Assembly (NCBI GenBank): GCA_001936135.1
Contig: CP012810.1
Span: forward strand, 2,480,001 to 2,544,000
Source: Saccharomycopsis fibuligera x Saccharomycopsis cf. fibuligera
Lineage: Eukaryota > Ascomycota > Saccharomycetes > Ascoideales > Saccharomycopsidaceae
Length of the DNA stretch: 64,000 nt
Direction: 5' to 3'
This document shows positions 9,167 to 19,256 of the stretch, one piece after another (positions within the stretch are counted from its first letter, which is position 1; each line of letters opens with the position of its first letter). Position numbers and translations under genes: made by a program. A model generated the notes under the pieces. The model searched no databases. It had not been told where the DNA came from and saw only the letters and a list, made by a program, of their open reading frames with translations.

Positions 9167-9832
9167 TCATTTTCTGTCATACTCATGGGAACTAGGCACA
9201 TATGATTTGATATCAGCATCATCGACAATCCACAAACTAGCGCCCGTCACATTTGCCAAGGAGTTTTCCATCTTAACGTTTCTCTCAAATTCAGCTATTG
9301 CCTCATTGATGTCCACTGGCTGTACTCCGGCTTCCTGGAGCTGTTTTCTTAATAACGCCACATGCAATGCCATTTTCATTTCCCTCTTCTGGAAGTTCTT
9401 TCTTTCATTCAAGATTTGGATTTCTCTTTTCTTTCTAGCATTATTAAAAGACATCTGCGCTAGGGCTACAGCCTTTTGCTGTTCCATGGCATTTTCAAAT
9501 GCTTTTTGCTGCAACGTCAACCTGGTATTGTAGTTATCGACGGCAAAGTAAACTAGTGCAACAAGAGCCACGCCCATGCCAATGTCTTTGAACACCGAGA
9601 AGCGAGGCGAGCCTGAACCTGAGCCAGGTGTTTGCATTTGCATCTGCGGTGGTTGGAACTGGCTGCTACTGCCATTGGCTTGTTGAGCCAACGACCCCGA
9701 GGAACCCGGCGATGGGTTTGAGAAGTATGTTGGTGGATATTGGTTGCTTTTGCCTGTGCTGAAGGAGATGCTTCTTTTGAAGAAGCAAGAGCCTCTTCCA
9801 ATAGAGGGTATTTGGGACAATTGCCTAAACAT
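9167..9832 (-). CDS. Mitochondrially targeted single-pass coiled-coil protein, family not identified
   Basis: The frame is open further upstream, but the ATG at 9832 is preferred: it starts MFRQLSQIPSIGRGSCFFKR, an Arg/Ser-rich presequence without acidic residues, giving 221 aa. A Pro/Gly/Ser/Gln-rich linker (about 30-77) follows, then one hydrophobic segment (GMGVALVALVYFAVDNY, about 84-100), a charged helical region typical of a coiled coil (about 100-175) and an Asp-rich tail. This plan fits a mitochondrial inner-membrane protein with a soluble coiled-coil domain, as in small respiratory-chain or ATP-synthase assembly factors such as the INA complex. I cannot tie it to a named family. It is divergent from SAP190 across 407 bp. 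Confidence 0.72.
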   Translation of the reverse strand: MFRQLSQIPSIGRGSCFFKRSISFSTGKSNQYPPTYFSNPSPGSSGSLAQQANGSSSQFQPPQMQMQTPGSGSGSPRFSVFKDIGMGVALVALVYFAVDNYNTRLTLQQKAFENAMEQQKAVALAQMSFNNARKKREIQILNERKNFQKREMKMALHVALLRKQLQEAGVQPVDINEAIAEFERNVKMENSLANVTGASLWIVDDADIKSYVPSSHEYDRK

Positions 9833-10239
9833 TGTGTGGTTTATGATGGTTCTGTCTCTGGTATTGCAAGTGCAATGGGCCTGTTTCCTTGATATACGTA
9901 CAGCTGCAAGATCTAGAAACATCGGCGTTTACCGGGGATACCCGTCCCTAAAGCACCCTGTGCTAGATTATCGCAGTGCTATCGCAGTACAACAGATCAT
10001 CACCACTTTGTGGAAGCCATCTGCTCTCAGTGCCGGGCAACCGCGTTTGCTGGCAACGATTCACCGCCAGCGGCCAGACCAGAGAATCCAGCGAGCATCA
10101 CCACAACAATAACGGCATGTCATCATCGTCATCACCACTTATATACAATCACGCACTGCCTGTCTGACTCCAGCTCTGGCTCCGCAGACACAGCATTCTC
10201 TTCCTCCATAGACACATCTCACCCACTCACATACCCACA
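9833..10239. other. Divergent promoter region
   Basis: This 407-bp region lies between the mitochondrial coiled-coil gene and the SAP190-like gene. It is relatively GC-rich for an intergenic region here, with repeated CACCAC/CATCATC stretches around 10080-10150. No RNA gene recognised. Confidence 0.5.
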
Positions 10240-13200
10240 ATGTGGCCTTTTCTCATGAAAGGTGACGACAATATAGGCAACCCTGATCTATCGTCGGATG
10301 CCACCACAGAAACGTCAATTCCCGGAAACGCCCCGAATCCCACCTTCTCTACTGCGCAGCTCAAGCCGCCATCATCAATTGACTCCAGCGCCTCTCTCGG
10401 TAAACTTAAGCAAGATGCTAAGGAAACACAACAACAGTCAGATAAAAAGGAAGAGGCCCCAAAAAACATTACTGAAAATAATAAGCAAGAAACGCCTGAC
10501 AGCTCTGATAACAATTTCGGTAACAATCATGAAACAGCAAACGCTTCCTTATCAAGTGCCTCTGTGCAAACCAGTGAGTCGCCGCACACAGAAAACATTC
10601 CACAACATGACAGCAATACAGAGCCAGAAGCAAACGGATTGCTAAGTTTAGAAAGAAGTGCAGAAGTGGCGAGTAGCAAAGACTCAGAAACTATGGGTCT
10701 TCTCAGTGAACCAGAAGAGCTAAACAACCAATATATCACCGACGGCGATTTAGACGCAACAAATAGAAACGAGTCAAGCGATGAGGAGGAGCTTTCTGAT
10801 GAAGGAACCATCGAGGATAATGAAGAGTCTTTTTACCAATTGATTGACTCTGATGATGTTATGTTGAAGCTATATTCAACTGTAACGAGGATAAGGTCCA
10901 AGACGGTTGAGTTTTTTGTTCGAGATGGTCATGTTGACAAGTTGTTGAATATATTGGTAAACTCACAGGATGCCTTTTTGAGACGGTATGAGGAGAAAAA
11001 CAAAAATTATCACGAAGGAGATTATAACGAAGAGCCGATTCTGCAATACGACTACCATGAGTTTGATGAACTTGATTACTATTATGACAATTTGATTGTG
11101 AACCTTGAAAAAGAGCCGACTACGAGCAGTGAAATTGAATTTGATGAAGAAGATTATAATATGGAAAGTATAAAAACCAAGGTTAAAGAACATATAGAGT
11201 TTAGCCGAAACAAGACAAAAGATGACGAGTTTAACGTCATTTTAGATTCCTTAGACTCGGGTATCAAGAATTTAGCTGTCCTGAATGGCAGCGGCAATAG
11301 CTCAAACGGAAACCTGGGAAACACAAAAGAACATGACTTGAAAGAAAGAAACAAAGAGAGTGGATCTGGCCACGACCAGCTAAACCTCTCACAAAGTCAA
11401 CAATCAAAGTTCACTAAAGAAGATGAAAAAACGATAAGAAGATGCAATGTCATTGCTGAAGTTTACGCTTCTGATATACCAGTAATTATGGACACTTTCA
11501 TCTCCAATAATGACAATTTAGCCAAATTGTGGACAATTTTGGAGAAACCGTCGCTTTATAAAATATTACCCTTGGTCCAGCTTTTTGTGAAAATTAATGA
11601 AACTTTATTAATCAAAAAGACAGACCTGTACTTGAACTTCATAAGGCTAAACATTAACTTGGTTGACCGTTTTGTTAAGAGAAATATTGACATCTCTTTA
11701 TTGAATGAATTCTTGATAAAGCTTATTATAACTGATAAAGTGAGCAGGCCTACGGGCATCATAGAAGCATTGATGGAACAGTCTTTTATCCAGCATTTAT
11801 TAAACTTGATAGATGATAAGTATCCTTTTTACATTAGAGAGTTCGCTGGAGATTTAATCAAGAATTTGGTTAGTTTGTCTACTTACACATCCACTACGGA
11901 AAATGATGACACTTTAATCATCGGTCCTAACAGCTTAACCAGAGAATTAGTAAGCCATAAAAGTATTTGGAAAATTGCCAACAAGATAAAACAAGGTGGG
12001 AAAACACTATTTATTTTGGTTGACATTTTGATTGAACTTATTCGAAAAAATAATGCTGATTATGATGATTTCAACTTGTTAAAATTTAGCAAATATCAAA
12101 AGCTCTTAAGCGAGTACCAGAGTCCGGTGGCTTCTGCAAGGCAAACTGAAACTGCAAATACCAATGCAAATGTAAATGCAAATACCAATGCAAATATGAA
12201 GTCACCTCTGACTGCTAAGTTCTCAATTGACATGGATGAGCAAAATAGAGAAGAATTTAATAAACTCATTGATACGTATCCTCCAAGTGATCACGATCCA
12301 ATTTATTTGAACAATATCTTGAAGATATTTTCATTCAACCTACCTTGGATATACGAACGGCTCAATGAAAACTTGGGCCATTTTGATGATAGTTACATAT
12401 TTGACGAAAAAGCAGTTGACTACTACTTTTTTGAATCAGATCCAAATGAAATAGCAGCAGATCAATCCAACGAGGCATCCAAATTTACTGAAAACAAGCA
12501 ATATATCAAACAGACTTTTGGATATATTGAGAAATTAAGTTTTGACAAGCTAAAATTGGTAGAGTTGGTTGCAGAGTTGTTGCACTGCTCCAATATCAAA
12601 CTTTATAATAATAGAAATGCGGAATGGTTAATCAATCAAAGAAATGATCTTATTGAAATGAAACGCAAATTTTTGAGCGAAGCTATTGATGAAAAACTTT
12701 CGTTGTTGGACAAGTCAGAAGATGATATTAAACTTGAAGAAACTGAAAAATACACACTTCCGGTTTTAGATAAACAATTGACTAACACTGAAAGCTTCAT
12801 TGCTGAAAATGATGAAGTTGAAGATGATGATGATGACGATGATGATGGTGATGAAGATGATGATGAGTCATATGAAAGATTTCATTATGAAAATGGCAGC
12901 GAAAGTGATTTCAATATTGATGGACCTGAAGAATCACACAAGACCACCTCTACTTCTAATTATTCTATCCCGCTGGCAAGTGCAAATACCAATGAAGAAA
13001 AGGAATTGTCAGAAACTGAAAGAAAGGCCAAAAAGGAAAGTATGTTAAGTAAGCTTGCTTTAAAGATTGATAACAGTATCAACAATAAAGTACCAGTTTC
13101 AGAATCTGATACTACTGATAAACCAAGTATGTTGTCTTTGAACCTTCATCAAAACAAACTTGTGAATAGTAAAGAATCTTCTTCATTCCATAAGGATTCT

Positions 13201-14457
13201 GCAAATGTAGGATCCGATGATGATGATGATGATGATGATGATGACTCTTCAAGTTCTAACAAAAAGTTTCTCTTTGCAGGTGCTGCTGAAGAAGATGCGG
13301 AATATGAAAATTTGGGTCTCAAATTTGACAACAAACACCCTTTTGTGTCTACCGACAATGACAAGCTTTTGCGAGATGGCCCTTCCTTGGGAGATTTTTT
13401 CAAAATTAGACTACATGATGTAGGACTTCTAGACTTGGTTATTAGAAAAATGTTTACCAAGTACCCTTGGAATAATTTTTGGCATAATGTTGTGTTTGAT
13501 TTGATTCAACAACTTTTGAATTGCAAGATGAATGTGAATTTCAACAGCTTTTTAGTGGCTGATTTGTTTACTAGATCCAGACTCATTGATATTGTTTTAG
13601 TAGCTTATAAGAAAAACAAAAATTTTCATCAGACTTTTGGCATTGAATTTGGATATATGGGGCATGTATCTTTGGTCAGCGAAGAAATTAATAAATTCAC
13701 ATCGGAAAATGATCTCATTACCATTGATTCAAGAATATTAGATTATGCATGTTCTCAAGATTGGTTCAATTATATCAATAAAAACCTAACGGAGACCAGA
13801 AATAATTACAGTGTTGTGTTGGGCGGTAAGAAGCCTAATGATGATATATACTATAGAAACCCAGACACGATCGTTTTAGCTGGTACCGAAAAAGAGATTC
13901 AAGATCAAGACTTGATGAAAAGCAATCCAGAAAAACTTAAAGAGCTAAGCAAATCGCCAAACCTAAATAATGACAGTGATGATATTGCTAGTGATGGTGA
14001 TAGTGATGACGATCAAATTAACGATCATACTGATGACGACAATAGTGTCGATCTGGGTCAAGTATCAAGCGAACTTGGTGAGGAAACTTTCCCTGTAACT
14101 TTTCAAAAGCCCAAGACAGTTGGTCTGAAAAATTCATCAATAGGCAAATCTATGCCTACTTTTCAACAAATATCCAAAAAAAATGCCGATTTGAAAAAAA
14201 ATCTCAAGCAAAATGTCGGACTTGCTGACGATGACGATGATGAGGAAGATGAAGACGATGAGGCACATAATAAGTTTGGAATCAATAACCGCATTAACAA
14301 AGGTAATGGTGGTGGTGGTGATAGCAACGCCAGTAAATTCAATAATAATAACGACAATGATAACAATAACGATAATTATGACGACGATGATGACGACGAT
14401 GACAATGAAGATGATTATGATGACGATTTTGACATTGGAATATTCGCAAAGAAATAG
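10240..14457 (+). CDS. SAP190: Sit4-phosphatase-associated protein (SAPS domain), Sap190-like
   Basis: The protein is 1405 aa and starts at ATG with MWPF. SAPS proteins are regulatory subunits of the PP2A-like phosphatase Sit4/PP6, acting in G1/S progression and TOR signalling. Residues 1-200 are Ser/Thr/Glu-rich and disordered. The SAPS region begins at about residue 200 (FYQLIDSDDVMLKLYSTVTR, then VDKLLNILVN) and is split by acidic or Asn-rich inserts. It includes RPTGIIEALMEQSFIQHLLN, the LVELVAELLHCSNIKLYNNR block and NVVFDLIQQLLNCKMN. There are at least four poly-Asp/Glu tracts encoded by GAT repeats, near nt 12815-12870, 13215-13245, 14225-14265 and 14375-14425. An (N/T)AN-type repeat lies at about nt 12155-12195. 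Membership of the SAPS family is secure. Choosing Sap190 over Sap185 or Sap155 is not. Confidence 0.85.
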   Translation: MWPFLMKGDDNIGNPDLSSDATTETSIPGNAPNPTFSTAQLKPPSSIDSSASLGKLKQDAKETQQQSDKKEEAPKNITENNKQETPDSSDNNFGNNHETANASLSSASVQTSESPHTENIPQHDSNTEPEANGLLSLERSAEVASSKDSETMGLLSEPEELNNQYITDGDLDATNRNESSDEEELSDEGTIEDNEESFYQLIDSDDVMLKLYSTVTRIRSKTVEFFVRDGHVDKLLNILVNSQDAFLRRYEEKNKNYHEGDYNEEPILQYDYHEFDELDYYYDNLIVNLEKEPTTSSEIEFDEEDYNMESIKTKVKEHIEFSRNKTKDDEFNVILDSLDSGIKNLAVLNGSGNSSNGNLGNTKEHDLKERNKESGSGHDQLNLSQSQQSKFTKEDEKTIRRCNVIAEVYASDIPVIMDTFISNNDNLAKLWTILEKPSLYKILPLVQLFVKINETLLIKKTDLYLNFIRLNINLVDRFVKRNIDISLLNEFLIKLIITDKVSRPTGIIEALMEQSFIQHLLNLIDDKYPFYIREFAGDLIKNLVSLSTYTSTTENDDTLIIGPNSLTRELVSHKSIWKIANKIKQGGKTLFILVDILIELIRKNNADYDDFNLLKFSKYQKLLSEYQSPVASARQTETANTNANVNANTNANMKSPLTAKFSIDMDEQNREEFNKLIDTYPPSDHDPIYLNNILKIFSFNLPWIYERLNENLGHFDDSYIFDEKAVDYYFFESDPNEIAADQSNEASKFTENKQYIKQTFGYIEKLSFDKLKLVELVAELLHCSNIKLYNNRNAEWLINQRNDLIEMKRKFLSEAIDEKLSLLDKSEDDIKLEETEKYTLPVLDKQLTNTESFIAENDEVEDDDDDDDDGDEDDDESYERFHYENGSESDFNIDGPEESHKTTSTSNYSIPLASANTNEEKELSETERKAKKESMLSKLALKIDNSINNKVPVSESDTTDKPSMLSLNLHQNKLVNSKESSSFHKDSANVGSDDDDDDDDDDSSSSNKKFLFAGAAEEDAEYENLGLKFDNKHPFVSTDNDKLLRDGPSLGDFFKIRLHDVGLLDLVIRKMFTKYPWNNFWHNVVFDLIQQLLNCKMNVNFNSFLVADLFTRSRLIDIVLVAYKKNKNFHQTFGIEFGYMGHVSLVSEEINKFTSENDLITIDSRILDYACSQDWFNYINKNLTETRNNYSVVLGGKKPNDDIYYRNPDTIVLAGTEKEIQDQDLMKSNPEKLKELSKSPNLNNDSDDIASDGDSDDDQINDHTDDDNSVDLGQVSSELGEETFPVTFQKPKTVGLKNSSIGKSMPTFQQISKKNADLKKNLKQNVGLADDDDDEEDEDDEAHNKFGINNRINKGNGGGGDSNASKFNNNNDNDNNNDNYDDDDDDDDNEDDYDDDFDIGIFAKK

Positions 14458-15221
14458 TTTTATTGTTTTCAGAAGGGCATTTTACTCTCTTTTTTTTTTT
14501 TTTTTTTTTTATTCTTTTCTTTGATTTTCTATTATTTTCTTTTTCATCTGTTTTTGATTTTAGCCTCATTAAGGAGTTTTTTGACATTATTGTTTTTTGA
14601 ATCAGCTGTTTTTCTTGATCCCGTTTCTTTTTGTTTCCTAACATTTATATACTGATTTTGTTTGTTTTTTGTTTTTGTTTTTCATTAATGCATTGCTCTT
14701 CCGGAAGTTATTTCAACATTTCAAATACTTGTAACTAAACAATTTATTCTACAATCATAAGCACTTTTTTTTGATCCGTTGAGGAAATTTATATTAATAA
14801 GTTTATATAAAAATCAAAAACAATTGAAGCGATAAAACCAAGTTAAAACAGCAAAAATATAATAAGAATTTGAGTAAAAGAAAAAAAAAAAGAAAGGATG
14901 ACCCAATAAACAAGAATAAAGATATTTGCAATTTTTTTTTTTTAATGATAGTCAAGAAAAAAATGCCAAAAGTTCTATATGCAGTTGATGCATCGTAAGT
15001 CATGAAACTTAAATGAGATATTAAAAAAAAAACAGATAAAGATAATAGAATAAATTAACGTAGGATATCATATAAGAATAAGAAATCCGAAGAAGTAAAT
15101 ATCAAGCCCAGCCACACCACTAAAAAACAACACAAGGGAAAACATTAGGAGCAAGAAAGGGGAAAAATCAAACCGAACGACCGACAAATTACATTAAGTC
15201 CTACAAAGCGAGCAAGCAAGC
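14458..15221. other. Convergent gap between SAP190 and SAH1
   Basis: This 764-bp region between converging genes is very AT-rich, with poly-T at about 14491-14510 and A-rich tracts near 14880-14895 and 14932-14943. These suit 3'-end formation in both directions. No credible gene. Confidence 0.55.
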
Positions 15222-16562
15222 TTAGTATCTGTAAATGTCAGCCTTGAATGGACCTTCAGCTGGAACACCCAAGTATTCGGATTGGACTGGAGTCAAAGTA
15301 GTCAATTTAGCACCCAAGTGGTCCAAATGCAATTTAGCAACAGTTTCATCCAAAATCTTTGGCAAGGTAGCAACATCAATACCGAATGGACCAGTCTTTT
15401 GGAATTCAATAAATTCCTTCTTGAAGGTTTCATTGTTAGCATTGAAAAGAGCAATTTGGGCCAAAACTTGGTTAGAGAAAGAACATGACATGACAAAAGA
15501 AGAGTGACCAGTGGCACAACCCAAGTTGACCAATCTACCAGAAGCCAAAAGAATAACATGTCTACCGGATTCCAACAAGTATCTGTCAACTTGTGGTTTG
15601 ATGTTGACGTGTTCTTTGGCGTTTTGAGTCAACCATTGGACATCAATTTCGATATCAAAGTGACCAATGTTACAAACAATGGCATCTTCTGGCATATCCA
15701 AGAAGTTTTTACCAGTGATGATGTCTCTGCAGCCAGTAGTGGTGACAAAGATTTGACCAATCTTGGCAACTTCATCCAATGGGGCAACTTGGTAACCGGA
15801 AACAGCAGCTTGCAAAGCGTTGATTGGATCAATTTCACTGACGATGACTCTAGCGCCCATGGATCTCAAAGCCATAGCACAACCTTTACCAACATCACCG
15901 AAACCAGCGACAACAGCGGTTTTACCGGCAATCATAACGTCGGTGGCTCTCTTAATACCATCGATCAAAGATTCTCTGCAACCGTACAAGTTGTCGAATT
16001 TAGATTTAGTGACAGAGTCATTGACGTTGATGGCTGGAACCTTCAATTTACCATCCTTCAACATCTTGTACAAGTGGTGGACACCAGTGGTGGTTTCTTC
16101 AGAAAGACCGAAACAGTCATCCAACATGTCTGGGTATTTTTCATGAACAAGGGAGGTCAAGTCACCACCGTCATCCAAAATCAAGTTCAATTTTTTGTTG
16201 TCTTTGAAAGCAAACAATTGTTGTTCAATACACCATAAGTATTCTTCTTCGGTTTCACCTTTCCAAGCAAAGACTGGGACACCAGCAGCGGCAATAGCAG
16301 CGGCAGCGTGGTCTTGAGTGGAGTAGATGTTACAAGAAGACCAAGTGACTTCAGCACCCAAAGCGGTCAAAGTTTCAATCAAAACAGCGGTTTGAACAGT
16401 CATGTGCAAACAACCAGCGATTCTAGCACCAGCCAATGGTTGGGCTTTGGCGTATTTTCTTCTAATAGCCATCAAACCAGGCATTTCATTTTCGGACAAT
16501 TCAATGTCTTTTCTGCCGAAGGCAGCCAAACTGATGTCAGCGACTTTGTAGTTAGTAGCCAT
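15222..16562 (-). CDS. SAH1: S-adenosyl-L-homocysteine hydrolase
   Basis: Sah1 reversibly cleaves S-adenosylhomocysteine to adenosine and homocysteine, relieving product inhibition of methyltransferases. It is NAD-dependent and cytosolic. The open frame extends upstream, but the ATG at 16562 gives [20 protein letters not shown] and 446 aa, matching the roughly 449 aa of yeast Sah1. The NAD-binding Rossmann motif is visible as [11 protein letters not shown], and other family landmarks are [38 protein letters not shown] and the C-terminal PFKADIYRY. Codon use is strongly biased (TTG Leu, GGT Gly, AGA Arg), as in highly expressed genes. A TCACGTG E-box at 16771, about 210 bp upstream of the ATG, fits Cbf1-type control of methionine-cycle genes. 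Confidence 0.98.
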   Translation of the reverse strand: MATNYKVADISLAAFGRKDIELSENEMPGLMAIRRKYAKAQPLAGARIAGCLHMTVQTAVLIETLTALGAEVTWSSCNIYSTQDHAAAAIAAAGVPVFAWKGETEEEYLWCIEQQLFAFKDNKKLNLILDDGGDLTSLVHEKYPDMLDDCFGLSEETTTGVHHLYKMLKDGKLKVPAINVNDSVTKSKFDNLYGCRESLIDGIKRATDVMIAGKTAVVAGFGDVGKGCAMALRSMGARVIVSEIDPINALQAAVSGYQVAPLDEVAKIGQIFVTTTGCRDIITGKNFLDMPEDAIVCNIGHFDIEIDVQWLTQNAKEHVNIKPQVDRYLLESGRHVILLASGRLVNLGCATGHSSFVMSCSFSNQVLAQIALFNANNETFKKEFIEFQKTGPFGIDVATLPKILDETVAKLHLDHLGAKLTTLTPVQSEYLGVPAEGPFKADIYRY

Positions 16563-16948
16563 TTTGTGATATAATTGGGTTATATATGTGTGTGGGTTGT
16601 AAAACGTGGGGAGGGGAATACAAAATAAGGAAATAAAATTTTTCAGAAATGGTAAGAAATGTGGAAAAAGGTGGATCCAGAAGCTTATAAAATATTTTTT
16701 CTGATCATTGTGTAGATTCATCACCACATGAAAATTTTTTAATCCAACAAAAAGAAAAAAACTATATGTGTCACGTGCGTACTGTTTTAGGCAGTTCTCG
16801 CTCCCAAATGAGACAGCTATACGATGACAGATTTTTATGTTGATGGGTTAAAGCCAACATTGATAATGGTAATAGTATTGTGGATAACAATTTGTGGCAT
16901 ATGCCAGTGTATATTATAGTAGTTTACAGTTTTACAGTTACAGAGTGT
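16563..16948. other. SAH1 upstream region
   Basis: This 386-bp region is the SAH1 promoter plus the 3' flank of the next minus-strand gene. It contains the TCACGTG site annotated separately. Nothing else stands out. Confidence 0.6.
16771..16777. promoter_or_regulatory. E-box TCACGTG upstream of SAH1
   Basis: TCACGTG about 210 bp upstream of the SAH1 ATG is the consensus core bound by the bHLH factor Cbf1, which controls sulfur-amino-acid genes in yeasts. The site is seen directly. Binding is inferred. Confidence 0.6.
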
Positions 16949-18082
16949 CTAGTAATAGAAGTAGTAGTCAATGTACCCCGTGTCCGTGTCGTCGTCTTGC
17001 AAGAGCACAACCGCCACGTAACACAACCAAGCTGCCAATCCGCAGAGCATAAGAGTGTGCCAGTTTCGTAAGAATGAAAAGATAAAGTGAATTAATTGTA
17101 TTATAAGTGACAGAAATTGCTCAAGTGAGCCTTTCAGTCGCTGTTTCAATTGTTTTAATTGGTGAGCCCAACCCCAACTAGATCGTTGACTCAAAGCACC
17201 GCTGTGGTGGTGTATTGGATCCTGATATTCGTCAAGCTTGTCGTTGATTTCGTTGGACTGACTGAGAATTTCGTCTTTGGTATCGTTCATGAGCTTCGTG
17301 AAGTCATTGTCATTATTGCCATTGGGTGTGGTCAAAGAGTACCGAAGTGAAATTGGTTTCCTAGTGATCCTGTTCCTTAGCTCGTCTGTTAAGGTTTCCT
17401 TAGTGGACGCGCCTGATAACGCGTTATTAAAATTCTTGTACCAAAATTTGTCATTGTTTGAGTAAACGTGGTGGTTTTTGATGTTATTGGTGATATTGGG
17501 GCTAAATCCGTTATTGTTATTATTAGTATTAATATCTTCACTTAGTTCATTTTTGAATATTGAATTGTTCCAAGGTAGTACTCGATGATTCTCTCTATTT
17601 CTTCGTAGTCTTTCAATGGTAGTTAATTCAGGTTTTTTTTTTATATTTATGGGCACTAATGTCTGTTTTTGCTTTAATTGGTAAGCATCATGATTATACA
17701 ATGGCAATGGTTCCCCGAGCATTTTCTTTAATTTTGAGTTGACATGCGGTATGACCTGCGACCTCTGAGTCGCGTTATTTGGCACAGATGGGAAAAACTT
17801 TGGTGCAGGGCCTGCCTCCTCAATATCACTATTATTGTTATTATCACTAATGATATTTGGGAAATAGTTCACTACCGGTTCAGCTAATTTTTCCCCAATG
17901 CTGCCGTTACTATTGTTGCTGCTTGTACCAGAGGAAACAGAGGGCTTTTGTTGCTGTGCAATATTTTGTTTATGTCTATTCATGATATTCGCAAGCGACC
18001 TGCGAACGTTACGAATCCTCTCAACATCGCCATCTAAGGGCCCGCTATAGTGATGTATGTGATGATGCTGATCTGAACTCAT
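16949..18082 (-). CDS. Unidentified protein, probably anchored by its C-terminus
   Basis: The protein is 377 aa and starts MSSDQHHHIHHYSGPLDGDV. It is mostly hydrophilic and Asn/Ser-rich, with one conserved-looking basic helix near the start (ERIRNVRRSLANIMNRHKQN, about 21-40). It ends with an amphipathic stretch (LKQLKQRLKGSLEQFLSLII), then two hydrophobic segments (LIQLIHFIFSFL and LMLCGLAAWLCYVAVVLL) and an Asp/Tyr-rich tail. This looks like a membrane-anchored scaffold with a large N-terminal domain facing the cytoplasm or nucleus; yeast examples with this plan include Kar1-type proteins, but I see no diagnostic motif. A His-rich motif followed by SG(P/A)L occurs near both ends. It is divergent from TIM22. 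Confidence 0.7.
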   Translation of the reverse strand: MSSDQHHHIHHYSGPLDGDVERIRNVRRSLANIMNRHKQNIAQQQKPSVSSGTSSNNSNGSIGEKLAEPVVNYFPNIISDNNNNSDIEEAGPAPKFFPSVPNNATQRSQVIPHVNSKLKKMLGEPLPLYNHDAYQLKQKQTLVPINIKKKPELTTIERLRRNRENHRVLPWNNSIFKNELSEDINTNNNNNGFSPNITNNIKNHHVYSNNDKFWYKNFNNALSGASTKETLTDELRNRITRKPISLRYSLTTPNGNNDNDFTKLMNDTKDEILSQSNEINDKLDEYQDPIHHHSGALSQRSSWGWAHQLKQLKQRLKGSLEQFLSLIIQLIHFIFSFLRNWHTLMLCGLAAWLCYVAVVLLQDDDTDTGYIDYYFYY

Positions 18083-18223
18083 TCATGTCGTTTTATAGTA
18101 ACTAACGATTTATGCTTTGCTATAACCTTGATGTTGTAATGCTACTTCCTCTTCTTTCTTTAAAGATGTTTTTGTTTATCAACATTTACGTAAACAAACA
18201 GCAGAAAAAATGTACACTATGCA

Positions 18224-18230
18224 TCACGTG
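18224..18230. promoter_or_regulatory. E-box TCACGTG upstream of TIM22
   Basis: TCACGTG lies about 140 bp from both divergent starts: TIM22 at 18372 and the unidentified gene at 18082. It is a potential Cbf1-type site. Binding is inferred from the motif only. Confidence 0.45.
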
Positions 18231-18371
18231 CTCCAAATACTTTTTTTTATTTTCAAATTTTTTTATCGTTATCCGAGAAGCCATTATTTGGCAGAATACG
18301 GGTGTAACATTAACCATCGCAAGGATCCTTAGCATACCTTCATCATAAAAAAGCACGAATCTCATATCATA

Positions 18372-18923
18372 ATGAATGGTGGATTAGGAATATATGGCAA
18401 TGTGCCTCTGAAAAAACCTTTAGCTCAAATGACCCCAGACGAGCAGGGTGAATATGCCGCCACTCAAATCATGGAATTCATGAAGTCATGTCCTGGAAAA
18501 ACGGTAATGAGTGGGGTTTCTGGTTTCTTTCTTGGTGGGTTCTTTGGTCTCTTTATGGCAAGTATGTCATATGATGCTCCTGGAATGGGCACCGCTGTTC
18601 CATTTTCTGATTTACCTTTCAAAAGGCAAATGAAGCTTATGTTTGCCGATATGGGGAAAAGAATGTATTCTAGTGCTAAAAATTTTGGTTACATTGGGGC
18701 AATTTATGCCGGTACTGAATGTGCTATAGAGAGTCTTAGAGCTAAAAATGATATCTATAATGGTGTGGCTGCTGGTTGTTTAACTGGTGGTGGTTTGGCT
18801 GTCAAAGCTGGTCCCCAAGCTGCAGTCATTGGGTGTGCTGGTTTTGCTGCTTTTAGTACTGCTATTGATTTATACATGAGACAAGATCAAGCACCTCCAC
18901 CAAAGAATGATTATGATGATTAG
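18372..18923 (+). CDS. TIM22: Mitochondrial inner-membrane carrier translocase Tim22
   Basis: Tim22 is the channel subunit of the TIM22 complex, which inserts carrier proteins into the mitochondrial inner membrane. The protein is 183 aa, close to the 207-aa yeast form. The Tim17/22/23 fold is clear: [23 protein letters not shown] (first TM, about 38-60, with the conserved Cys), [31 protein letters not shown] (second TM with the conserved Cys), [34 protein letters not shown] (third and fourth TM). The N-terminus is shorter than in yeast. The start is the first ATG of the frame. The codon at 18402-18404 is CTG, so it would be Ser rather than Leu if the CUG-Ser code applies. Confidence 0.95.
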   Translation: MNGGLGIYGNVPLKKPLAQMTPDEQGEYAATQIMEFMKSCPGKTVMSGVSGFFLGGFFGLFMASMSYDAPGMGTAVPFSDLPFKRQMKLMFADMGKRMYSSAKNFGYIGAIYAGTECAIESLRAKNDIYNGVAAGCLTGGGLAVKAGPQAAVIGCAGFAAFSTAIDLYMRQDQAPPPKNDYDD

Positions 18924-19256
18924 GAGGAGTGTGTTTCAAAGTGTCTAATTTTTAATGTTTTGCTCGGATTATGTCATTTCTCATGTTATTTTTTTTTTTT
19001 TCTCTTTAAATTTATTTTTTCAGTTCTTCTTTTTACGGTTATTATTGTTTTTTATTTTTGTCATGATTTCTTATAGATATCCTTCTCCATTACCAACTAC
19101 CGCTTGTATTATATACATCCAAAAATGCCTTGACTTTATTGATTCAATTGGCTATGTTAAATCTTTGAATCTTATTGTAGATTCAACGGCGCTGATCGTT
19201 ATTGTACACTATAAGAACTTACCAAATATAACAGAATGTATATTAATTTCGACAAC
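18924..19256. other. Convergent gap between TIM22 and the Phs1-like gene
   Basis: This 333-bp, T-rich region (several T8-T12 runs around 18990-19060) suits 3'-end formation of both converging genes. No gene seen. Confidence 0.6.
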
